Shown: one piece after another, positions 1 to 5,805 of the stretch
How the letters are laid out: the number at the start of each line of letters is the position of its first letter
How positions within the stretch are numbered: the stretch's first letter is position 1
NCBI GenBank assembly: GCA_945937975.1
Contig: CAMEUD010000047.1
Span: 1-8,809 of the forward strand
Reading direction: 5' to 3'
Origin: an uncultured Clostridia bacterium
GTDB taxonomy: Bacteria > Bacillota > Clostridia > Christensenellales > UBA1242
DNA: 8,809 bases
Translations under genes and position numbers: made by a program
Notes under the pieces: generated by a model
The model's database searches: none
Seen by the model: the letters and a program-made list of their open reading frames with translations, nothing else
What the model was told of the DNA's origin: nothing

Positions 1-2
1 TA

Positions 3-668
3 TACGAACAAAACACTTGTGCTTATTGTGGAGAAATTTCAGGTAAATATGAACTTTGTTCAGATTGTTATCAGTTGGCACAAAATAATTACATAATAAA
101 AAATGATAACAATAAATGGGTAATAAACAAATTAAAAGATTTAGAATATCGTTTCTATGACAAAAACAAAAAATATATGTTAAAAACCCACTATCTTAAT
201 GAATTTGAAATGAAATACTACACTATAATAAGAAAAAGATTAAATTATAAATATGTTATAGTTCCACAGGTCAACTTACAAACAATAATTGATACGGACT
301 CAAATAAAAGAAATGATGAACTTTTCAGAAATGTAGATTTTGTTATATATTATGCAAAAACTTTTATACCATTTCTTGTTATTGAATTAAATGGTAAACA
401 GCACTATAATAATGAGTATACGATTGAAAGAGATAAAAGTATAAAAAATATATTAAACGATGTAAAATTACCTTTATTAACTATAGACATTTGCGACCTT
501 AAACAACTAACTAACAATCAAGTCTTCAATATAACAAATAAAGCAATAAAACTTATCAATCCTAATTGGATAATAAAATTATTACACAAACAAAAAGATA
601 AAATGGACTTATCAGAATTCAAAACTTTAACAAAAAAATATATTGAAGAAAATAGCAAAAATAAATAA
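3..668 (+). CDS. Zinc-ribbon + DUF2726 nuclease-fold protein (5' end outside window)
   Basis: Frame 3 is open from the left edge to the TAA at 666-668, so this is the 3' part of a longer gene. A TTG at 75 is a possible start codon but would discard an in-frame zinc ribbon, so I do not use it. The ribbon has CAYC at 18-29 and CSDC at 57-68, two CxxC knuckles 9 residues apart. After a linker comes a block matching DUF2726, which belongs to the restriction-endonuclease-like PD-(D/E)XK group: VPQVNLQ, then NVDFVIY (Asp at 336-338), IELNGKQH (Glu at 384-386), RDKSIKNIL, and a closing LPLLTIDI strand. The family's acidic D...E pair and the H and RD positions are all present; the usual ExK lysine is not obvious (E-L-N-G-K). 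Zinc ribbon plus DUF2726 is a known pairing, but its biological role is not established. A nucleic-acid-binding or nuclease role is inferred from the fold. The gene converges on uvrB. Confidence 0.75.
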   Translation, partial: YEQNTCAYCGEISGKYELCSDCYQLAQNNYIIKNDNNKWVINKLKDLEYRFYDKNKKYMLKTHYLNEFEMKYYTIIRKRLNYKYVIVPQVNLQTIIDTDSNKRNDELFRNVDFVIYYAKTFIPFLVIELNGKQHYNNEYTIERDKSIKNILNDVKLPLLTIDICDLKQLTNNQVFNITNKAIKLINPNWIIKLLHKQKDKMDLSEFKTLTKKYIEENSKNK

Positions 669-673
669 AGCAA

Positions 674-734
674 ATGCTAAAAATCTATAAGCATGCAGGT
701 TAATATATACTTTAAAATCAATAATTTTTAGCAT
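674..734. repeat. Perfect 11-bp inverted repeat downstream of the DUF2726 gene
   Basis: ATGCTAAAAAT at 674-684 is the exact reverse complement of ATTTTTAGCAT at 724-734, with 39 nt between the arms. The repeat starts 6 nt after the stop of the + strand gene, so the arms could pair in its 3' untranslated RNA. The long loop and lack of a following T-run make a classical terminator unlikely. The loop contains the palindrome GCATGC (692-697). The function is unknown. Confidence 0.4.
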
Positions 735-859
735 AATAAATTATTAAATAGATGAAAATGAATCATAGTTAAATTTCTATAAACTCGACACATACACAAA
801 TATTAACAAATAATGACACACAAAATCTTAACTATATTGTTGATGAAAAATAGAACAAT

Positions 860-891
860 AAAAAGCAAAAGATTAATACTTTTGCTTTTTT
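860..891. terminator. Bidirectional intrinsic terminator between uvrB and the DUF2726 gene
   Basis: A perfect 12-bp stem, AAAAAGCAAAAG (860-871) pairing with CTTTTGCTTTTT (879-890), encloses a 7-nt loop. T-runs follow the stem in both directions. On the - strand it begins 2 nt past the uvrB stop at 893-895, as expected for the end of that operon. It can also stop + strand transcription coming from the gene ending at 668. Confidence 0.8.
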
Positions 892-892
892 A

Positions 893-2845
893 TTATATTT
901 GCTTTTTAAGTTTACTTATTTCATCACGAAGGGTTATTGCAGTTTCAAAATCTAGTTGTTTTGTTGCAATATTCATTAATCCTTTTAGTCTTTCAATTTC
1001 TTTTGTAATATCTTGTTTATTCAATTTTTTTTGAGTTGTTTTCTTGGTTATTTCAAGTGTATTTTTAATTTCTTTAATAATTGTTTTTGGTATTATATTA
1101 TGCTTAATATTAAAATCGTTTTGAATTTGTCTTCTACGATTTGTTTCATCAATCGCCTTTTGCATACTCTCTGTAATCGTGTCGGCATACATAATGACTC
1201 TGCCTTCACTATTTCTTGATGCCCTTCCTATTGTTTGTATTAATGCACTTTCACTACGCAAAAAGCCTTCTTTATCTGCATCTAGAATACATACAAGTTC
1301 AACTTCTGGAAGATCAAGTCCTTCACGAAGAAGATTTATTCCAATCAAAACGTCAAACTCTCCACGCCTTAACCCATTGAGAATATCTATTCTTTCCATA
1401 GTGTCAATTTCAGAATGTAGATATTTTACTCTTATTTTTCTTTCACTTAAAAATTGTGTCAAATCTTCAGCCATCTTTTTTGTTAAAGTTGTAACCAAAA
1501 CACGCCTATCTTTCTTTACAGTTTTTTTGATTTCATCAATTAAGTTTTCTATTTGTCCTTTTGTTGCCCTAACTTCAATAATTGGGTCCAATAATCCTGT
1601 TGGACGAATAAGTTGTTCAACAATTTCATCACTGATTTCTTTTTCATATGGTCCAGGGGTTGCAGAAACAAAAGTTACTTGATTTAATCTTGTTTTAAAC
1701 TCTTCAAATTTAAGTGGTCTGTTATCGTATGCAGATGGTAGTCTAAACCCATATTCCACCAAACTTTGCTTTCTTGCCTTATCTCCATTATACATAGCTT
1801 TTATTTGTGGAATTGTCATATGACTTTCATCAATAAATGTGATAAATCCGTTTGGAAAATAATCCATAAGTGTAAATGGTGGGTCGCCAGCACTTCTACC
1901 ATCAAAGTATCTAGAATAATTTTCTATACCACTACAATAACCAATTTCACGCATCATTTCAATATCGTAACTAACTCTTTCTTTTATTCTTTGTGCTTCA
2001 ATTAGTTTATCATTATCAGTGAAAAACTTAACCATTTCATCTCTGTCATGAGCAATATTATCCAATGCTTGTTTTAACTTTTCACTTCCCACTGCATAAT
2101 GCGTTGCAGGAAAAATTACAGTGTGCTTTAACTCGCATATCGTATTGCCAGTAACGACATCAAACTCGGTTATTCTATCTATTTCATCTCCAAAAAATTC
2201 AACTCTTATTGCATGCTCACTATAACTTGCAGGAAAAATATCTAACACATCACCCTTTGCCCTAAATGTTGACCTGTGAAAATCTAAATCATTTCTTGTG
2301 TATTGAATTTCAATAAGTCGTTTTATTATCTCTTCTCTTGAAACATTATCACCTTGTCTTATTGAAATTTGCATTCTTAAATATTCTTCTGGACAACCCA
2401 ACCCATATATACACGAAACAGAAGCAACAACGATAGTATCACTTCTTTCCATAAGTGATGCAGTGGCACTGTTTCTTAATTTATCTATTTCATCATTAAC
2501 CGACATATCTTTTTCAATATATGTATCACTTGAAACAATATATGCTTCCGGTTGATAATAGTCATAGTAAGAAACAAAATATTCTACTCTGTTATTTGGA
2601 AAAAACTCACGAAACTCATTGCAAAGTTGAGCTGCAAGAGTTTTGTTGTGAGCAATAACCAAAGTTGGTTTATTTAATTTTGCAATAACATTTGCCATTG
2701 TAAATGTTTTTCCACTTCCTGTTACACCAAGTAAGATTTGAGATTTTACACCATTTGAAAAATTATCACACAATTTTTCAATCGCTTGTTCTTGGTCGCC
2801 ATTTGGTTTAAACTTTGAAACCAACTCAAATTTTCGTTCTTCCAC
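893..2845 (-). CDS. uvrB: UvrABC excinuclease subunit B (UvrB)
   Basis: This is the damage-recognition helicase subunit of nucleotide excision repair. It is loaded by UvrA and then recruits UvrC for dual incision. The 650 aa length is normal for the family. Visible elements are FKPNGDQ near residue 12, Walker A GVTGSGKT (40-47), the Tyr-rich beta-hairpin YYDYYQPEAY (93-102), the Walker B/DEAD-equivalent box FIDESH (337-342), SATPGPYE (395-402), helicase motif VI QTIGRASRN (537-545), and a C-terminal UVR motif (about 616-650) that contacts UvrA/UvrC. The start is GTG at 2843-2845, with AAGGGG 6 nt upstream. That Shine-Dalgarno lies in the last codons of the preceding gene, whose stop is 3 nt away, suggesting translational coupling. 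No uvrA adjoins it here, unlike in many Firmicutes. No key residue is missing. It is the last gene of a three-gene operon and is followed by a strong hairpin terminator. Confidence 0.98.
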   Translation of the reverse strand: MEERKFELVSKFKPNGDQEQAIEKLCDNFSNGVKSQILLGVTGSGKTFTMANVIAKLNKPTLVIAHNKTLAAQLCNEFREFFPNNRVEYFVSYYDYYQPEAYIVSSDTYIEKDMSVNDEIDKLRNSATASLMERSDTIVVASVSCIYGLGCPEEYLRMQISIRQGDNVSREEIIKRLIEIQYTRNDLDFHRSTFRAKGDVLDIFPASYSEHAIRVEFFGDEIDRITEFDVVTGNTICELKHTVIFPATHYAVGSEKLKQALDNIAHDRDEMVKFFTDNDKLIEAQRIKERVSYDIEMMREIGYCSGIENYSRYFDGRSAGDPPFTLMDYFPNGFITFIDESHMTIPQIKAMYNGDKARKQSLVEYGFRLPSAYDNRPLKFEEFKTRLNQVTFVSATPGPYEKEISDEIVEQLIRPTGLLDPIIEVRATKGQIENLIDEIKKTVKKDRRVLVTTLTKKMAEDLTQFLSERKIRVKYLHSEIDTMERIDILNGLRRGEFDVLIGINLLREGLDLPEVELVCILDADKEGFLRSESALIQTIGRASRNSEGRVIMYADTITESMQKAIDETNRRRQIQNDFNIKHNIIPKTIIKEIKNTLEITKKTTQKKLNKQDITKEIERLKGLMNIATKQLDFETAITLRDEISKLKKQI

Positions 2846-2848
2846 AAT

Positions 2849-3211
2849 TTACCCCTTAAAAATAATTTTTAATAAAATACCTAACACAAAACTTACTACC
2901 GAAAGAATTATTGTCCTGATAAACAACCCAATAAGTTCTTGCTTTTTCTTCTTTAAATCTTTCTTGTAAGTAAGACCTTTATTTTTTAAGTTTACACAAT
3001 AATAATACCCCTTTTTGCTTGAACTTCCAACAAAATCAAGGTAATTGTCTTTTGAAAGTGAAATCATTATATCATCAAGTTCTGCGATTGATATAACATA
3101 TTTTCTTGAAACATACTCGGCAATACTAGACGAAGAAATAAGATATGTTTTTTTGTCAACACATATATCCAACAAATATAACATAACTAATTTTTCTTTT
3201 TTATCTAACAC
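2849..3211 (-). CDS. Small winged-helix-like protein with C-terminal membrane anchor, middle gene of uvrB operon
   Basis: A 120 aa protein of no family I can name. Residues 1-85 are predicted helices followed by a beta-wing-like stretch (YLDFVGSSSKKGYYYCVNL, 57-75), resembling a winged-helix DNA-binding fold. A Lys-rich segment follows (83-90), then one hydrophobic segment (about 93-118) ending the protein. The positive charge before the anchor predicts a cytoplasmic N-terminus with the protein tail-anchored in the membrane. The start is GTG at 3209-3211 with AGGA 5 nt upstream; the previous stop is only 2 nt away. The protein ends 3 nt before uvrB and its last codons supply the uvrB Shine-Dalgarno. 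It resembles the preceding gene product in length, order of parts and motif positions, so the two probably arose by duplication. DNA binding is an inference from predicted shape only. Confidence 0.8.
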   Translation of the reverse strand: MLDKKEKLVMLYLLDICVDKKTYLISSSSIAEYVSRKYVISIAELDDIMISLSKDNYLDFVGSSSKKGYYYCVNLKNKGLTYKKDLKKKKQELIGLFIRTIILSVVSFVLGILLKIIFKG

Positions 3212-3213
3212 AA

Positions 3214-3594
3214 TTATCCTAAATTAAAAATTAAATTACAAATAATTGTTCCCAAAAATGAGCCTAAAAATGCAAAAATTAATATTAAAATTAATAAAAA
3301 TATTATTTCTACTTTAATTTTTTTATTTTTTTGTATTTTATCATTTGCATTATTTAATATTTGTTTACCAAGTTCTGTTATGCATAAGCAAATATTTGTA
3401 TTATCAAAATATTTTATAGAAATAAATTGTTTATTTTCTAAATTAATTAAAATATTTTTTATATCAATATTTTTTGCATTATGAAATTTATATAAAATTT
3501 CATAAAAGTCATTTATTTCAAAAATTTTATAGTTAGGTCCACATTCTTTGTTTATATAATCTAAAACATAATTTTCATAAACAATTTTATTCAT
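3214..3594 (-). CDS. Small winged-helix-like protein with C-terminal membrane anchor, first gene of uvrB operon
   Basis: A 126 aa protein of unknown family. An N-terminal region of predicted helices leads to a wing-like hairpin (FISIKYFDNTNICLCITELG, about residues 57-76), then a Lys/Asn-rich linker and a single long hydrophobic segment (about 96-121). It has the same plan as the next gene, with matching pairs such as INLENKQFISI/ISLSKDNYLDF and CLCITELGKQI/YYCVNLKNKGL. I chose the ATG at 3592-3594. The frame is open back to a TTG at 3610-3612 (132 aa), but TTG is a weaker start. Neither start has a visible Shine-Dalgarno, and a promoter-like sequence ends close to the ATG, so the mRNA may be leaderless. 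Base composition is even more AT-rich than the neighbours. A cytoplasmic, membrane-tethered winged-helix protein is inferred. Confidence 0.75.
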   Translation of the reverse strand: MNKIVYENYVLDYINKECGPNYKIFEINDFYEILYKFHNAKNIDIKNILINLENKQFISIKYFDNTNICLCITELGKQILNNANDKIQKNKKIKVEIIFLLILILIFAFLGSFLGTIICNLIFNLG

Positions 3595-3601
3595 ATTTTT
3601 A

Positions 3602-3630
3602 TTATTAAACAAATATTTTTAGATATACAA
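3602..3630 (-). promoter_or_regulatory. Candidate promoter of the uvrB operon, possibly giving a leaderless mRNA
   Basis: On the - strand there is a TTGTAT box (3625-3630), a 17-nt spacer and TAATAA (3602-3607). Initiation 7 nt past the -10 would fall at about 3594-3595, at the ATG itself, which agrees with the missing Shine-Dalgarno. The -35 box abuts the hairpin of the upstream terminator. In DNA this AT-rich such boxes occur by chance, so confidence is limited. Confidence 0.4.
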
Positions 3631-3657
3631 AAAATGCTACAAAATTTGTAGCATTTT
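3625..3657 (-). terminator. Intrinsic terminator of the patatin/metallo-hydrolase operon
   Basis: The arms AAAATGCTACAA (3631-3642) and TTGTAGCATTTT (3646-3657) form a perfect 12-bp stem with a 3-nt loop. Read on the - strand, the stem is followed by a run of six T. The hairpin overlaps the stop codon of the metallo-beta-lactamase-fold gene (3656-3658). It separates that operon from the uvrB operon. Confidence 0.85.
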
Positions 3658-4765
3658 ATTTTTCTTTTTTCTTTTTGCCAATAAAGAACACTCCAACAAA
3701 TGTCAAACCTTCCACAAGTACTATAACACACCACCATCTAACTTTAACATTAATATTTATTGCTTTTGTTGTTTTTACTAACACACTTGCCTTATCTTCA
3801 ATTTTTTGTTTTGAGTTTAAACCAAAAACAATGTTACCCATTTCATCTGTGCGATAAATATTTCCTTGACCAACGATAGAATTTAATCTAGTCATTACTT
3901 CTTGATTTGGTAAATTATATATATTATCCTTTTCAACAGATATTATTGCATATTGTGGACTAACTTGACTTAAAAAATCAATTTGTGAAGATGTTTTACT
4001 ACCATGATGTGCAACTTTTAAAATATCACTTTTAAGTTCATCTCCATATGTTTGAATTAACTTATTTTCAATATTACTCTCTATATCACCTGTAAGTAAA
4101 ATTTTTCTATTTGCATATTCAATTTGTAGTACAACACTATAATCATTTGAATTGTTATAATTTTCTTCAAGTGGCGACAAACATTTTACACTATAATTAC
4201 AATTATTTAGGTTTAACAAATTGTCATTTGCAATATTAAAAAACATATTACAACCACTTTCATTTTTTAAACTTTCATCAATTAATTTTTTATACCCATC
4301 ATCATTATTCACACTCACATCTTCAAAGCCATATCTTTCTATTTCATCTGGAGTATAAATACTTGGTCTATAAAAATTTTTTACATCAAAGTTTTCAAAA
4401 ACATAACTGCCATTACCATAATGATCTTCATCGGCATGAGTAATCAAAAAATAATCAATAACTTTGTCCTTATTCTCAAAATATTTGTTAAGGTATATTT
4501 CAAGTTTGCTTTGATTTACATTTGACCCACAATCAACAAGAAAAATTTTGTCATCTGGAAAATTCACTAACACACAATCACCTTGTCCAATATCAACAAA
4601 ATGTACTGATAAATCACAATCGGCTAAATCTACAATAGGATTTTTAAAAAATAGATTGTTTAACCAATTTTCACAAGGTTTATAGAAAAATAATGTTGAA
4701 CAAATCAAAATGCTACAAACTAAAAATATTAATATTCTCACTTTGTATTGTTTGATTTTATTCAT
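3656..4765 (-). CDS. ComEC/Rec2-type metallo-beta-lactamase-fold hydrolase with a membrane anchor at each end
   Basis: A 369 aa protein. Residues 9-28 form a membrane segment after a basic start (MNKIKQYKVR). The metallo-beta-lactamase domain starts at VHFVDIGQGDC (54-64), the signature of the ComEC C-terminal domain. It carries the metal-binding HADEDH (H110, D112, D114, H115), LLTGDIE (D227) and AHHGS (H253, H254). A second hydrophobic segment (about 345-363) precedes a KKKKEK tail. Positive charge at both termini predicts both ends in the cytoplasm and the catalytic domain outside the membrane. The multi-span channel and OB domain of true ComEC are absent, so this is a stand-alone hydrolase and not the competence channel. 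Relatives act on phosphodiester bonds (nucleic acids, phosphocholine); the substrate here is unknown. The ATG at 4763-4765 overlaps the patatin stop by 8 nt; GAGGAA lies 10 nt upstream. The terminator overlaps its stop codon. Confidence 0.88.
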   Translation of the reverse strand: MNKIKQYKVRILIFLVCSILICSTLFFYKPCENWLNNLFFKNPIVDLADCDLSVHFVDIGQGDCVLVNFPDDKIFLVDCGSNVNQSKLEIYLNKYFENKDKVIDYFLITHADEDHYGNGSYVFENFDVKNFYRPSIYTPDEIERYGFEDVSVNNDDGYKKLIDESLKNESGCNMFFNIANDNLLNLNNCNYSVKCLSPLEENYNNSNDYSVVLQIEYANRKILLTGDIESNIENKLIQTYGDELKSDILKVAHHGSKTSSQIDFLSQVSPQYAIISVEKDNIYNLPNQEVMTRLNSIVGQGNIYRTDEMGNIVFGLNSKQKIEDKASVLVKTTKAININVKVRWWCVIVLVEGLTFVGVFFIGKKKKEK

Positions 4766-5621
4766 TGATTACCATTTCCTCATCTAGATATTGTTGTTTA
4801 ACTTTTTTCTTTAATGGTTTTTTTGACATCAGTTGCAAAATCTGTGGCATTTTATCAATCGTTTCTTTGTATCCTTCTTCAATCATATTCATCATATCAT
4901 CATCTTTTGCTTTTGTTGAACTAAACTTTTTTGTTTCTGGTCCAATCATTACATCTGCTGTCAAATATCCCCTAAGCGAACTTGATTGCATTAAAATTCT
5001 TATTGTTGCTGGCAAAACATCGGTAAGTTTTATACTGTCAGTACCATAAGTTCTATACTTATTTACATCAATACCAATTACATAATCACAACCAAATTTT
5101 TTTGGCACATTTGTTGGTATATTGTTTCTAAGTCCACCATCTGCCAAATTATACTTTCCATACACAACAGGCACAAAAATTCCAGGAACACAACAACTTC
5201 CAGCAATCGCTTTTGCCAAATTACCATTTCTAAAAACAATTTCTTTTGTTGATTTTAAATCTGTTGCAATACAAGCAAATGGCATAGGTAAATCTTCAAT
5301 ATTAATATCACCCAAATTCCTTTTTATAACATCTTGTATTCCATCTGTTTTTGATGGCATAAAAGGAATTTTGCTTGTCCTGATTTCGGATAAATCAATA
5401 TTTTTTGCTATGTTAAACATTTCTTTATATGTTGCACCACTAGCGTAAAATGCACCAACAATGCTCCCAACACTCGTGCCAGAAATCATAGAAAAATCAC
5501 TTGCTTTTATGTTGTATTCTTCAAGAGCTTTGATAACACCAAGGTGTGTGTATCCCCTTGCACCACCACCACCAAAAGCAATTCCTATTTTTGTTTTTTT
5601 ATGTCTTTTAAAAATGTACAT
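4758..5621 (-). CDS. Patatin-like phospholipase (RssA/NTE-like family)
   Basis: A 287 aa serine hydrolase of the patatin family, which uses a Ser-Asp dyad to cleave acyl esters of lipids. All core motifs are present: oxyanion-hole GGGGARG (17-23), nucleophile elbow GTSVG with Ser50, and the DGG motif with the catalytic Asp161. IGIDV follows at 182-186. There is no signal peptide or clear membrane segment, so it is probably cytoplasmic or membrane-peripheral. The C-terminus is Lys-rich (KKPLKKKVK) and might touch anionic lipid. The ATG at 5619-5621 has AAGG with a 9-nt spacer (AAGGTG with 7 nt). It is the first gene of a two-gene operon; its end overlaps the metallo-hydrolase start by 8 nt, so the two are probably made together. 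Lipid substrate and physiological role cannot be read from the sequence. Confidence 0.93.
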   Translation of the reverse strand: MYIFKRHKKTKIGIAFGGGGARGYTHLGVIKALEEYNIKASDFSMISGTSVGSIVGAFYASGATYKEMFNIAKNIDLSEIRTSKIPFMPSKTDGIQDVIKRNLGDINIEDLPMPFACIATDLKSTKEIVFRNGNLAKAIAGSCCVPGIFVPVVYGKYNLADGGLRNNIPTNVPKKFGCDYVIGIDVNKYRTYGTDSIKLTDVLPATIRILMQSSSLRGYLTADVMIGPETKKFSSTKAKDDDMMNMIEEGYKETIDKMPQILQLMSKKPLKKKVKQQYLDEEMVINE

Positions 5622-5704
5622 ACATATTCACCTTACAACACAATATCGTTTAAGTTTTGTTTTAAATTGCATCGCAATAATAAAAGCAAAACAACATCAC
5701 ATAT

Positions 5705-5735
5705 ATTATATTAACATACTAAAATTAAAATACAA
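5705..5735 (-). promoter_or_regulatory. Candidate promoter of the patatin operon
   Basis: On the - strand an exact TATAAT (5705-5710) is preceded by TTGTAT (5730-5735) with a 19-nt spacer, longer than ideal. Initiation near 5698 would give a leader of about 75 nt before the ATG at 5621. It sits downstream of the terminator of the neighbouring gene, where a promoter is needed. Confidence 0.4.
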
Positions 5736-5762
5736 ATATTTTTAACAAATTTCTATAAAAGT

Positions 5763-5794
5763 AAAAAAACAACCACAAACTGTGATTGTTTTTT
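5763..5794 (-). terminator. Intrinsic terminator of the acidic coiled-coil protein gene
   Basis: AAAAAACAACCACA (5764-5777) pairs with TGTGATTGTTTTTT (5781-5794) around a 3-nt loop. The single mismatch in + strand RNA (C5773/A5785) becomes a G-U wobble in - strand RNA, giving a continuous 14-bp stem followed by a T-run. This supports action on the - strand. It lies 11 nt past the stop at 5806-5808. Confidence 0.85.
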
Positions 5795-5805
5795 GTATAT
5801 TATTG

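Noticed and set aside
5..20. CGAAC near the left edge as half of a LexA/SOS box
   Set aside because: There is no matching GTTCG half at the right spacing, and the bases lie within a coding frame.
75..77. TTG as the start of the DUF2726 protein
   Set aside because: The frame is open upstream to the window edge and encodes a clean CxxC/CxxC zinc ribbon; no Shine-Dalgarno precedes the TTG.
669..859. A tRNA, riboswitch or small gene between the DUF2726 gene and the uvrB terminator
   Set aside because: I found no cloverleaf, no GC-rich stems and no frame with a ribosome site; only the 11-bp inverted repeat is notable.
1179..1682. A 167-codon + strand open frame within uvrB
   Set aside because: It is antisense to an intact, fully motif-complete uvrB, and the product shows no family resemblance.
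3656..4765. Competence channel protein ComEC
   Set aside because: Only the metallo-beta-lactamase part is present; the OB domain and the multi-span competence channel are missing and the protein is about half the usual length.
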